A DNA stretch of 17,605 nt, from contig JASLCA010000161.1 in the NCBI GenBank assembly GCA_030146225.1, positions 1 through 17,605 of the forward strand. Reading direction: 5' to 3'. The notes under the pieces were generated by a model. The model was not told where the DNA came from, searched no databases, and worked only from the letters and a program-made list of their open reading frames with translations. Position 1 is the stretch's first letter; the number at the start of each line of letters is the position of its first letter. Both the position numbers and the translations under genes were made by a program. Positions 1-7,361 of the stretch are shown here, one piece after another. Origin of the DNA: Sphingobacterium sp. GTDB lineage: Bacteria > Bacteroidota > Bacteroidia > Sphingobacteriales > Sphingobacteriaceae.

Positions 1-218
1 AACAAAAACTAGAATTCGAAAGTTCACAAGATGGAAATTACTTTTTCATTAATGCGATTGAATCAGAATTAAAGGGTGATTTAGGCTTAACTGAATTAGG
101 TCAACAATACGATTTGCTAGATAAATTAACCGTTAAATCCGTCCAAGATATAGCAAAGAAGTATTTAAAGGATGAAAAATTGTTTAAATTTATTTTAATG
201 CCTGAAAATAAACAATAG
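1..218 (+). CDS. C-terminal end of an M16-family (insulinase/PqqL-like) zinc peptidase, partial
   Basis: An open frame enters from the left edge (codons begin at base 3) and stops at TAG 216-218, giving about 71 residues. The tail contains ELGQQYDLLDKLTV, then SVQDIAKKYL, and ends in a short PENKQ. A helix of the type 'lt.e.vq..akkyl' followed by a hydrophobic strand and a terminal 'mPE' is typical of the last domain of M16 peptidases and their non-catalytic partners. The HxxEH zinc site lies in the N-terminal domain outside this window, so activity cannot be judged. Downstream is a strong hairpin terminator. The family assignment rests on the short tail only; any protein ending in this domain is possible. 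Confidence 0.6.
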   Translation, partial: QKLEFESSQDGNYFFINAIESELKGDLGLTELGQQYDLLDKLTVKSVQDIAKKYLKDEKLFKFILMPENKQ

Positions 219-250
219 ACTAGTGTTCTACACAGAACAGTTGTAAGCAA

Positions 251-292
251 AATAGGGGAACATCGGAAATATCCGAGGCTCCCCTATTTTTT
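251..292. terminator. Bidirectional rho-independent terminator between converging genes
   Basis: Outer arms AATAGGGGA (251-259) and TCCCCTATT (280-288) are perfectly complementary, with a second inner pair TCGGA (263-267) and TCCGA (272-276). Seven T residues follow on the plus strand (285-293 region), and an A-run precedes it, so it can also work for the minus-strand Hsp15-like gene. Its place between converging genes fits a shared terminator. Confidence 0.85.
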
Positions 293-365
293 TGATCTAA
301 CTAACGATACACCTGCTAAAGAGATGTTCTAAAAAAGCTGAAGTACAACCATTTACACGCAACAC

Positions 366-788
366 TTATTCACCCGTACTGCCCTCGGACTCCTCATTCA
401 TCCAGTCAGTCTGTAGGTCATCAATCTCCCGCCTATCCTTTTTGGTCGGGCGACCAGCACCGCGATCTCTTTTGAGCAAGGGGGCTTGAAAAGCCGATTT
501 AAATGCATTGGTCTCCTCCACAGGAGTCTGATCCAGATAAAACTGTGCCGCTGTCTTTGCATCAGCACGGCGCTCCAAGAGTCCAGTCACCGCAATCACC
601 TTCCGTTCAGGTCCTTTCTGAATGGCATATACCTCCCCTACCTTAACCAGATAGGAAGGCTTAATATTTTGTCCTTTAAGCTTTACCCGGCCAGCCTTAC
701 AGGCTTCCGTCGCTAGGCTCCTTGTTTTAAAGATACGGATAGCCCACAGATATTTATCTACCCTTAATTTTTCACTTTCTGCTGCCAT
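366..788 (-). CDS. hslR: Hsp15-like S4-domain RNA-binding protein
   Basis: A 140-residue basic protein. Residues about 8-55 form an S4 RNA-binding domain (RVDKYLWAIRIFKTRSLA, then GRVKLKG), and the C-terminal part has the GRPTKKDRR segment (112-120) typical of the Hsp15 family. In E. coli Hsp15 binds free 50S subunits that carry a nascent chain-tRNA and helps recycle stalled ribosomes; the same role is inferred here. I chose ATG at 788 rather than the in-frame TTG at 794, because ATG matches the usual protein start and because an exact TAnnTTTG promoter box (792-799) covers the TTG. It is divergent from dapD and converges on the M16 gene. The acidic tail after residue 120 is common in Bacteroidota members. 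Confidence 0.85.
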   Translation of the reverse strand: MAAESEKLRVDKYLWAIRIFKTRSLATEACKAGRVKLKGQNIKPSYLVKVGEVYAIQKGPERKVIAVTGLLERRADAKTAAQFYLDQTPVEETNAFKSAFQAPLLKRDRGAGRPTKKDRREIDDLQTDWMNEESEGSTGE

Positions 789-791
789 ACA

Positions 792-799
792 CAAATGTA
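792..799 (-). promoter_or_regulatory. Putative -7 promoter box (TACATTTG) for the hslR-like gene
   Basis: On the minus strand this reads TACATTTG, an exact match to the Bacteroidota sigma-ABfrA -7 consensus TAnnTTTG. It lies only three bases before the chosen ATG (788), so transcription would begin at or next to the start codon, giving a leaderless or nearly leaderless mRNA. I see no clear -33 TTG at the usual spacing. Confidence 0.4.
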
Positions 800-833
800 A
801 TTGAAATGACCTAATTATAAATACAGTTTAGCC

Positions 834-861
834 TTGAATTACTAAAAAATTGCAATATTTG
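834..861 (+). promoter_or_regulatory. Possible promoter of dapD
   Basis: A TTG at 834-836 and AATATTTG at 854-861 (one mismatch from TAnnTTTG) are 17 bases apart, which fits a Bacteroidota -33/-7 pair. The predicted start would be around 865-868, leaving a leader of about 30 nt before dapD. The match is imperfect and the region is AT-rich, so this is tentative. Confidence 0.3.
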
Positions 862-896
862 TAATTAAGTACAAAAATCATAGAATAAAATTATAC

Positions 897-1718
897 ATGG
901 AATTACAAAAACTTCAAAAATTAGTAGAAGACGCTTGGGAAGATAGGAAATTATTAGAATACAAAGAATATACGGAAGCCATCCGTACGGTTATTCAGAA
1001 ACTGGACGAAGGTCAGATTCGGGTTGCAGAACCAATCGGAACGCGCTGGCACGTGAATGACTGGATCAAGAAGGCTGTTATTCTATACTTCCCAATTTGT
1101 GAAATGAAAGAGATCGACAACGGTCCTTTTATCTACCATGATAAGATGAAGTTAAAAACCAATTACAAAGAAATAGGTGTTCGCGTAGTACCTGGAGCAT
1201 CAGCACGCTATGGTGCTTACCTTTCCAAAGGGGTGATTATGATGCCATCTTATGTAAATATTGGTGCATACGTGGATGAGGGCACCATGGTGGACACTTG
1301 GGCAACGGTTGGCTCATGTGCACAGATTGGCAAGAACGTTCACTTAAGCGGCGGAGTAGGCATTGGTGGGGTGTTAGAACCTATCCAAGCAGCCCCTGTA
1401 ATTATAGAAGACAATGTTTTCGTGGGATCCCGTACTATCGTTGTAGAAGGTATTCGCGTAGAGGCCGAAGCAGTACTTGGAGCCAATGTGGTATTGACCG
1501 CTTCCACCAAGATTATTGATGTATCAGGTGATGAGCCCGTAGAATATAAAGGCTATGTTCCAGCCCGTTCTGTAGTAATCCCGGGCTCTTATACCAAAAA
1601 ATTCCCAGCAGGTGAATATCAAGTTCCATGTGCTTTGATTATTGGACAACGTAAGGAGTCAACAGACAAGAAAACTTCATTGAATGACGCATTACGCGAG
1701 CATAACGTAGCGGTATAA
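897..1718 (+). CDS. dapD: 2,3,4,5-tetrahydropyridine-2,6-dicarboxylate N-succinyltransferase
   Basis: A 273-residue cytosolic enzyme that transfers succinyl from succinyl-CoA to tetrahydrodipicolinate, the committed step of the succinylase branch to meso-diaminopimelate and lysine. The N-terminal helical domain (1-~95) includes the AEPIGTRWHVNDWIKKAVI stretch. It is followed by left-handed beta-helix hexapeptide repeats (about 100-215) with MMPSYVNIGAYVDEGTMVDTW and GVGIGGVLEP, both family signatures. Length agrees with DapD. The ATG start gives the expected N-terminus; there is no Shine-Dalgarno sequence, as usual for this phylum. The next gene starts 6 bases after its stop, so the two are probably cotranscribed although not functionally linked. 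Confidence 0.96.
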   Translation: MELQKLQKLVEDAWEDRKLLEYKEYTEAIRTVIQKLDEGQIRVAEPIGTRWHVNDWIKKAVILYFPICEMKEIDNGPFIYHDKMKLKTNYKEIGVRVVPGASARYGAYLSKGVIMMPSYVNIGAYVDEGTMVDTWATVGSCAQIGKNVHLSGGVGIGGVLEPIQAAPVIIEDNVFVGSRTIVVEGIRVEAEAVLGANVVLTASTKIIDVSGDEPVEYKGYVPARSVVIPGSYTKKFPAGEYQVPCALIIGQRKESTDKKTSLNDALREHNVAV

Positions 1719-1724
1719 TAGACC

Positions 1725-2303
1725 ATGTATCAATCCATAGATAGAGAAGATTTAAATCAGGCCTTAGAAACCCTAAAGAATGGGGGCCTTATCTTATACC
1801 CTACAGATACCATCTGGGGTATAGGATGCGATGCCACCAATCCGGAGGCTGTAGAAAAGGTGTATGCCCTCAAGGGTCGTGACCAAAGCAAAAGCTTGAT
1901 TATGTTGTTACACAATGACAATCAACTAGCAAGCTATGTAAACGACATCCCCGAAGTGGCCTACGACCTGATTGAGTATAGTGAGAAGCCGCTGACCATT
2001 GTCTTTTCCAATGCGAAAAACCTCGCCAAGAATGCAATGGCGGAGGATGGCTCTATGGGGATTCGGGTCGTTAAACATGCCTTTTGTGAGCAGCTACTGC
2101 AACGATTTAGAAAGCCAATTATCTCTACCTCCGCCAATTTAAGTGGAGAACCCTCACCTAAAAGCTTTAACGATATTAGTGCAGCTATTTTAGCAGGTGT
2201 GGATTATGTAGTAGCACATGAACAGGACTTGGAAGGAGAAGGGATTTCTTCTACAGTGATGAAACTTGATGCTAGTGGAAAATTTGTATTTTTACGTAAA
2301 TAA
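1725..2303 (+). CDS. tsaC: L-threonylcarbamoyladenylate synthase (TsaC/Sua5/YrdC family)
   Basis: A 192-residue single YrdC-domain protein. The family makes threonylcarbamoyl-AMP from threonine, bicarbonate and ATP, the first step of t6A formation at position 37 of ANN-decoding tRNAs. Visible signatures are LYPTDTIWGIGCDA (24-37), the basic KGRDQSK (50-56), ISTSANLSGEPSP (133-145) and SSTVMK (175-180), which together line the substrate channel. It has no C-terminal Sua5 domain, so it is the short TsaC form. It could instead be the related YciO paralogue, whose function is less certain; the sequence alone does not fully exclude this. It follows dapD by 6 bases and precedes the DUF4920 gene by 26. 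Confidence 0.9.
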   Translation: MYQSIDREDLNQALETLKNGGLILYPTDTIWGIGCDATNPEAVEKVYALKGRDQSKSLIMLLHNDNQLASYVNDIPEVAYDLIEYSEKPLTIVFSNAKNLAKNAMAEDGSMGIRVVKHAFCEQLLQRFRKPIISTSANLSGEPSPKSFNDISAAILAGVDYVVAHEQDLEGEGISSTVMKLDASGKFVFLRK

Positions 2304-2329
2304 TAAAGATTTAAACATATTATATACTT

Positions 2330-2806
2330 ATGAGCAAGTTAATCAAACTACTTATGTGCCTTATGGTTACCCTACAGGTAGCCCATGCACAACAGAAGAT
2401 AGAGCCCGCTAAAGCAGGCGTGCAATATGGCAAGAAAATCGATGCCAAAAATGCAATTTCGCTAAGCAAATTGGAAAGCAATCTTAAAGCTAAGGAATCC
2501 TATACAGGAAAGATTGAGGGCGAAGTAGTAGAGGTCTGCAAGAAGAAAGGCTGTTTTATGACCTTAAAACGTGACAATGGCGAATCCGTTATGGTACGTT
2601 TTGCAGACTACGGATACTTTGTACCAGAGGATTTAGTGGGTAAAAAGGTGGCTGTAGAAGGACGCGCCAAGATCAAAGAAACTTCTGTAGAATGGCTACA
2701 ACATTATGCAGAAGACAAAGGGGCATCTAAAGCTGAAATTGCAAAAATCACAAAGCCAAAAACAGATATCACAATCGTTGCCGATGGTGTATATGTAATT
2801 AAGTAA
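2330..2806 (+). CDS. Secreted DUF4920-domain protein
   Basis: 158 residues with a classical signal peptide: a basic start, a hydrophobic core LLMCLMVTLQVAHA, and a likely cleavage after AHA near residue 20. The mature part matches DUF4920, an OB-like beta domain known mostly from Bacteroidota. It has VEVCKKKGCFM (67-77) with two cysteines five residues apart, RFADYGYFVPED (90-101), the GKKVAVEG strand and HYAEDKGAS (125-133). The conserved Cys-x4-Cys and the His suggest a metal or redox site in the periplasm, but no function is established and I do not assign one. It is the last gene before a strong terminator and is probably cotranscribed with dapD and tsaC. Confidence 0.88.
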   Translation: MSKLIKLLMCLMVTLQVAHAQQKIEPAKAGVQYGKKIDAKNAISLSKLESNLKAKESYTGKIEGEVVEVCKKKGCFMTLKRDNGESVMVRFADYGYFVPEDLVGKKVAVEGRAKIKETSVEWLQHYAEDKGASKAEIAKITKPKTDITIVADGVYVIK

Positions 2807-2824
2807 ATCGGCTATAGCATAAAG

Positions 2825-2861
2825 AAGGCTGTTATTCCACGTGAATAGCAGCCTTTTTTTG
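2825..2861 (+). terminator. Rho-independent terminator after the DUF4920 gene
   Basis: Arms AAGGCTGTTATTC (2825-2837) and GAATAGCAGCCTT (2843-2855) pair over 13 positions with one G-U, around a CACGT loop, and run into a T7 tract. It ends the dapD-tsaC-DUF4920 unit and isolates it from folP. Confidence 0.88.
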
Positions 2862-2939
2862 CTTAAGGGAAACGCCCTTAGTATGCTTATCCTAGACAAT
2901 TTCATATACATAGCCTATACATATTCGTATGGGTTTTAC

Positions 2940-2947
2940 TATCTTCG
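2940..2947 (+). promoter_or_regulatory. Possible -7 promoter box (TATCTTCG) for folP-brnQ
   Basis: TATCTTCG differs by one base from TAnnTTTG and ends six bases before the folP ATG. If used, the mRNA leader would be only a few nucleotides. No clear -33 element is visible. It is the best candidate in the 92 bases between the preceding terminator and folP. Confidence 0.3.
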
Positions 2948-2953
2948 CTCTTC

Positions 2954-3793
2954 ATGAAGAGCTTAAGCACACATACCTCACAGTCAATCCAAGTCAACGG
3001 CAGGCTAATCAACTTTGCCCGGCCTTTAATTATGGGAATATTGAATGTTACCCCAGATTCCTTTTTTGACGGTGGACAGCATCAAAATATTGAAGCAGCA
3101 ATCGCAAAAGCTGCTCAACTAATTGGAGATGGAGCGGACATAATCGATGTAGGTGCTTACTCATCTAGGCCTGGAGCAGCGCTTATAAGTGAGACCGAAG
3201 AGTTAGACCGAGCCCTACCCATTGTGAAAGCTATTAAAGCCCAGTTCCCATCCGTAATACTCTCAATAGATACCTTTCGGGCCACAGTTGCTGCGGCTTG
3301 TGTAGCGGCTGGAGCTGACATTATTAACGATGTCTCGGGCGGGACCATTGATAAAAATATGTTTGCCACAGTAGCTAAACTTCAGGTACCTTATATCTTA
3401 ATGCATATGCGGGGCCTACCCGAAAATATGCAAGACCTAACAGCGTATACAGATATTGTAGACGATGTAGCAACCTTTTTGGGTGAAAAGATTTCAGCCT
3501 TACGGAGCTTAGGTGTGAAAGACATTATTCTAGATCCAGGCTTTGGCTTTGCAAAGACCGTAGCACAAAATCATGAATTGTTGCATCGGGTCGATGAATT
3601 TCACTATCTTGGCTTACCAATTTTAGGAGGCATCTCCAGGAAGTCAATGATTTATAAAAAATTAAACCTTACGGCACAGGAGGCATTAACGGGTACAATA
3701 GCACTGAATACACTCTTACTTGCTAAGGGCGTACAACTACTACGTGTACATGATGTTAAAGAAGCCAAGCAAGTAATTGACCTATTATTTTAA
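2954..3793 (+). CDS. folP: Dihydropteroate synthase
   Basis: A 279-residue TIM-barrel enzyme joining 6-hydroxymethyl-dihydropterin pyrophosphate and p-aminobenzoate to dihydropteroate in folate synthesis; it is the sulfonamide target. The family motifs appear in order: MGILNVTPDSFFDGG (27-41, phosphate and loop 1), DVGAYSSRPGA (65-75, loop 2), SIDTF (104-108), INDVSGG (124-130), MHMRG (150-154), DPGFGFAK (194-201), GGISRKSM (225-232) and RVHDV (264-268). No catalytic motif is missing. The ATG start gives a normal N-terminus. The transporter gene downstream starts 18 bases after its stop, so they probably share an mRNA. Confidence 0.97.
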   Translation: MKSLSTHTSQSIQVNGRLINFARPLIMGILNVTPDSFFDGGQHQNIEAAIAKAAQLIGDGADIIDVGAYSSRPGAALISETEELDRALPIVKAIKAQFPSVILSIDTFRATVAAACVAAGADIINDVSGGTIDKNMFATVAKLQVPYILMHMRGLPENMQDLTAYTDIVDDVATFLGEKISALRSLGVKDIILDPGFGFAKTVAQNHELLHRVDEFHYLGLPILGGISRKSMIYKKLNLTAQEALTGTIALNTLLLAKGVQLLRVHDVKEAKQVIDLLF

Positions 3794-3811
3794 CCTCATA
3801 TTAACCGAATT

Positions 3812-5110
3812 GTGAAAAAAACAACTGATATTATAACCATTGGCTTTGCACTTTTTGCCATGTTTTTTGGTGCCGGGAATTTATTGCTCCCCCCATTTAT
3901 AGGCTTACAAGTGGGAACGCATATATGGGTAACTATTTTCGCCTTTGGCCTTACGGGCATTCTATTACCCTTCTTTGGTATACTTGCGGTAAGCAATTCA
4001 GGCGAATCGCTAAGTGACCTAGGGAATCGCGTGCACCCCAAGTTAGCGCCAATAATAGGCACCATTATTATGATCTGTATTGGTCCCTTAATCGCAATCC
4101 CCAGAACTGCCGCAACAACCTTTGAAGTAGGCATCTTGCCTTCATTTCCAAATAGTCATCCCATCTGGACCACATTGGCATTTTTCGCCTTAACCTGGGC
4201 CTTGTCCATTGTGCCTTCCAAGGTTGTGGACTTAGTCGGAAACTTGCTTACCCCTTTCCTACTGGTTTTGTTAAGCATCCTTATTATTATAGGGATTACT
4301 TCGCCAGTAGCAAGCCCTGTAGAACAAGCCCTGCCGCCTATGGAAGCCTTTAGCTTCGGGCTTATGGAAGGCTATCAAACATTGGATGTTTTGGCATCGG
4401 TAGTCTTTGCAGGCATTATTATTACGGCAACACGAGCCAAAGGCTACACTACTGTTAAGGAGAAGAATAAGGTGGTTATTACCGCGGGCGCATTAGCCGC
4501 TGGCTGTCTCTTGTTTATTTATGGTGGACTAATCTATTTAGGAGCTAGCTCTGGAGTTGAGAATTTAGGGATTAAGCGCTCGGAGCTATTGATTCATATC
4601 TCGCATAGCGTATTAGGTCAATACGGAACCTTAGCCATAGCCCTTAGTATAGCCTTAGCTTGTTTAACCACAGCGATCGCTCTGACTACAGCGGTAGGCA
4701 CCTTTTTCAACAAGCTTAGCAAGGGCCGCTTAAGCTATAAATTCCTAGTAACACTCTCTTGTGTTGTATCAGGGATATTCTCTGTTACAGGTGTAGATAA
4801 TATTATTCAGATTGCTTATCCCCCATTAGCCTTTGTCTATCCTATTGTGATGACACTCGTATTGTTTGTGGTAATCTTTGGTAAAACCATTACCGCTAAA
4901 TCCCCTTATATCGGAGCTATGTTAGCGAGCACTATAATTGCAACGCTGAACATATTAAAGATGTTCAACTTTATTCCCGAAAACATTCTCGCGCTGCTTA
5001 ACAAGATTCCCTTTTTCGAACAAGAAGTGGGTTGGATTATTCCTTCTTTTGCCTTTTTCTTTCTCTTCTGGGCAATTGATAAGTACAGGCTTAAAAATAC
5101 TATTGCTTAG
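3812..5110 (+). CDS. brnQ: Branched-chain amino acid:cation symporter, BrnQ (LIVCS) family
   Basis: A 432-residue inner-membrane protein with about 12 hydrophobic segments. It opens with the LIVCS signature GFALFAMFFGAGNLLLPPFIG (11-31) soon after a short polar start, and ends in hydrophobic helices and a basic tail. BrnQ carriers import leucine, isoleucine and valine with Na+ or H+. The start is GTG at 3812: the encoded N-terminus KKTTDIITIGFALF matches the family exactly and there is no in-frame ATG before the signature. It lies 18 bases after folP. The next strand-reversed gene is separated by a perfect hairpin terminator. Confidence 0.94.
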   Translation: MKKTTDIITIGFALFAMFFGAGNLLLPPFIGLQVGTHIWVTIFAFGLTGILLPFFGILAVSNSGESLSDLGNRVHPKLAPIIGTIIMICIGPLIAIPRTAATTFEVGILPSFPNSHPIWTTLAFFALTWALSIVPSKVVDLVGNLLTPFLLVLLSILIIIGITSPVASPVEQALPPMEAFSFGLMEGYQTLDVLASVVFAGIIITATRAKGYTTVKEKNKVVITAGALAAGCLLFIYGGLIYLGASSGVENLGIKRSELLIHISHSVLGQYGTLAIALSIALACLTTAIALTTAVGTFFNKLSKGRLSYKFLVTLSCVVSGIFSVTGVDNIIQIAYPPLAFVYPIVMTLVLFVVIFGKTITAKSPYIGAMLASTIIATLNILKMFNFIPENILALLNKIPFFEQEVGWIIPSFAFFFLFWAIDKYRLKNTIA

Positions 5111-5140
5111 CGGCTATTTAATGGCCAAGTCTAAACAAAG

Positions 5141-5176
5141 AAGCGCTGCATCCCGAAAGGATGCAGCGCTTTTATA
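5141..5176. terminator. Bidirectional terminator between brnQ and metG
   Basis: Perfect 13-bp arms AAGCGCTGCATCC (5141-5153) and GGATGCAGCGCTT (5159-5171) flank a CGAAA loop and are followed by further T residues. The A-rich bases before it let it serve the minus-strand metG as well. It sits in the 85 bases between the two converging stops. Confidence 0.88.
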
Positions 5177-5195
5177 TTTATTGACCGCCTAAGTA

Positions 5196-7265
5196 TTAGC
5201 GCACGCTACTCCCCGGCTTAATGCTTGTCGTTGGATTTACAAAATCCAAACGCCCATCAGCATCTTCTGCCATCAAGATCATCCCTTGTGAAGTAATACC
5301 TTTGATCTCTCTAGGCTCCAAGTTAACCAGGATGGAAACCTGCTTACCAATAATCTCCTCAGGCGTGAAGTACTCCGCAATCCCAGAGACTACCGTCCGC
5401 TGATCGATGCCAGTGTCAATCTTAAGCTTTAATAATTTTTTGGTTTTCGCGACTTTCTCTGCTTCCAGAATGGTGCCTATACGGACATCCATCTTCATAA
5501 AGTCATCATAGCTAATATTTTCCTTTGCAGCCTCAGTAGTGAACTGATTTAGGACATTTTGAGCTTTAGCGGCAGCTAACTTCTGCAATTGAAATTCCAC
5601 CTGCTCATCCGTAATCTTTTCAAAAAGCAATTCTGGCTCAGCCAATACATGACCTACAGGAATGATGTTGGCATCCCCAGCTTTGTCCCAGCCCTGTTTG
5701 TCAATATTTAACATGCCAAACAGCTTATCGGAAGTCATCGGCAAGAAAGGCTGTGCTAATACCGCTAAGTTGGCAACCAGTTGGCTGGCTACAAATAAGA
5801 TCGTCTTAACACGCGCTGGATCTTCCTTGAAAAGCTTCCATGGCTCCTCATCTGCCAAATACTTATTCCCCAAACGGGCAGCATTAATAAAGATGCCCAA
5901 TGCCTCGCGAAATCTATACTGACCAAGCGAATTTTGAATATCCTGCGGAAAGCTTTTAAGCTCAGCCAAGACAGCCTGATCCTTTTCGGTAAGTGCTGAA
6001 CCAAGGGCTACAGTACCTTCAAAATACTTTTGGGACAAGACCATCACCCGATTGACAAAGTTACCAAGGATAGCCACCAATTCATTATTCACACGGGCTT
6101 GAAAATCCTTCCAAGTAAATTCGCTATCTGAAGTCTCGGGCAAGATAGAGGTTAGTACATACCGTAATTCATCTTGTTTGCCAGGGAACTCTTCTAAGTA
6201 TTCATGCAGCCATACCGCATGGTTACGAGAGGTAGAAAGCTTCTCCCCTTCTAAGTTTAAGAATTCATTGGCAGGCACATTTTGTGGAAGAATATAGTCC
6301 CCATGTGCATGCAAGATCGCTGGAAAGATAATACAGTGGAATACAATATTATCCTTTCCAATAAAGTGTATTAAGGTAGCGTCATCCGCCGCATCTTTTT
6401 GCTTCTTCCAGTAGGCTTCCCAATCCCTGTTGTTGTCAATCCCCCATTGCTTTGTCGCGGAGATATAACCGATGGGAGCATCTAGCCATACATACAGTTT
6501 CTTGCCAGCAGCCTCCTTTAAGGGGACATCAACGCCCCAGTCTAGATCACGGGTCATCGAGCGAGGTTGTAAGCCTGACTTCAACCAGGATTGACATTGC
6601 CCAAAGACATTGGACTTCAGTACATCCTTCTTGCCTTCGATCAACCACTGCTCTAGCCAAGGCTGATATTTATCCAATGGCAAGTACCAATGCTTTGTCT
6701 CCTTTAAGATGGGGGTCTTCCCGCTAAGGGTAGACTTTGGGTTAATTAGATCAGTAGGGTTCAAAGAAGTTCCACACTTCTCACATTGGTCCCCATAAGC
6801 CCCTTCACTATGACATTGTGGGCAAGTACCTACAATATAGCGGTCGGCCAAAAACTGATGAAAATCCTCATCATAATATTGTTCAGAGACCTTTTCAATA
6901 AATTCTCCCTTTTCATAAAGATTTAAGAAAAACTCTTGCGAAAGCTCATGGTGTATCTTTTCAGAAGTACGGTGATAGATATCAAAGTGAATTCCAAAAT
7001 CTTCGAAGCTCTCTTTAATTTGGGTATTATACCTATCAATAATTTGTTGAGGTGTTACGCCATCTTTTTTGGCTCTGATGGTGATGGCAGCGCCATGCTC
7101 ATCGGATCCACAAACAAAGACCACATCCTTATTAATTAAGCGCAAGAAGCGCGCAAAAATATCTCCTGGAATATATGCACCTGCTAAATGACCAATATGC
7201 AAAGGCCCATTGGCATAAGGCAAGGCGGAAGTAATAGTAAAGCGATTTTTTGAAAAAATACTCAA
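5196..7265 (-). CDS. metG: Methionyl-tRNA synthetase with C-terminal tRNA-binding domain
   Basis: A 689-residue class I aminoacyl-tRNA synthetase that charges tRNA-Met. Visible parts are the catalytic HIGH motif (23-26, in ANGPLHIGHLAGAY), a zinc knuckle with Cys148, Cys151, Cys161 and Cys164, the KMSKS-equivalent KLSTS (342-346), an anticodon-binding helical domain (about 380-540), and a C-terminal OB-fold EMAPII/Trbp111-like domain (about 585-689, with KMDVRIGTILEAE) that aids tRNA binding and dimer formation. No ATG occurs in frame between the upstream promoter box and the HIGH motif; the best start is TTG at 7265, eight codons before the conserved RFTIT. The gene is convergent with brnQ and divergent from the LD-carboxypeptidase gene. 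Confidence 0.96.
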   Translation of the reverse strand: MSIFSKNRFTITSALPYANGPLHIGHLAGAYIPGDIFARFLRLINKDVVFVCGSDEHGAAITIRAKKDGVTPQQIIDRYNTQIKESFEDFGIHFDIYHRTSEKIHHELSQEFFLNLYEKGEFIEKVSEQYYDEDFHQFLADRYIVGTCPQCHSEGAYGDQCEKCGTSLNPTDLINPKSTLSGKTPILKETKHWYLPLDKYQPWLEQWLIEGKKDVLKSNVFGQCQSWLKSGLQPRSMTRDLDWGVDVPLKEAAGKKLYVWLDAPIGYISATKQWGIDNNRDWEAYWKKQKDAADDATLIHFIGKDNIVFHCIIFPAILHAHGDYILPQNVPANEFLNLEGEKLSTSRNHAVWLHEYLEEFPGKQDELRYVLTSILPETSDSEFTWKDFQARVNNELVAILGNFVNRVMVLSQKYFEGTVALGSALTEKDQAVLAELKSFPQDIQNSLGQYRFREALGIFINAARLGNKYLADEEPWKLFKEDPARVKTILFVASQLVANLAVLAQPFLPMTSDKLFGMLNIDKQGWDKAGDANIIPVGHVLAEPELLFEKITDEQVEFQLQKLAAAKAQNVLNQFTTEAAKENISYDDFMKMDVRIGTILEAEKVAKTKKLLKLKIDTGIDQRTVVSGIAEYFTPEEIIGKQVSILVNLEPREIKGITSQGMILMAEDADGRLDFVNPTTSIKPGSSVR

Positions 7266-7322
7266 GGTGTACTAATTTTAAATGTTCCGTAAAAAAAGAA
7301 AACAAAAGACTTGTTTCTTTCA

Positions 7323-7330
7323 CAAAGATA
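7323..7330 (-). promoter_or_regulatory. Putative -7 promoter box (TATCTTTG) for metG
   Basis: On the minus strand the bases read TATCTTTG, an exact match to TAnnTTTG. The predicted transcript would start near 7317-7319, giving a leader of about 50 nt before the TTG start of metG. No TTG lies at the ideal -33 spacing; the nearest upstream TTG is 27 bases away. Confidence 0.5.
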
Positions 7331-7337
7331 AGTCAAA

Positions 7338-7360
7338 TTGCGCTTAAAATAAGCGCGCAA
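7338..7360. repeat. Inverted repeat directly before the LD-carboxypeptidase start codon
   Basis: TTGCGCTT (7338-7345) and AAGCGCGCAA (7351-7360) are inverted copies around an AAAAT loop, with two extra bases (GC) in the right arm. It ends one base before the ATG at 7362. In RNA it could fold over the initiation region; in DNA it lies just upstream of the metG promoter box and could be an operator. Function is not shown. Confidence 0.4.
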
Positions 7361-7361
7361 C

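Noticed and set aside
3796..4134. 112-residue minus-strand open frame antisense to brnQ
   Set aside because: It lies wholly opposite a confidently identified transporter gene and resembles no family; it is a shadow of biased codon use.
7132..7323. 63-residue minus-strand frame starting GTG at 7323, across the metG leader
   Set aside because: Its start coincides with the promoter box and it overlaps the metG coding frame; it has no recognisable product. A frameshift in metG is not needed to explain the sequence.
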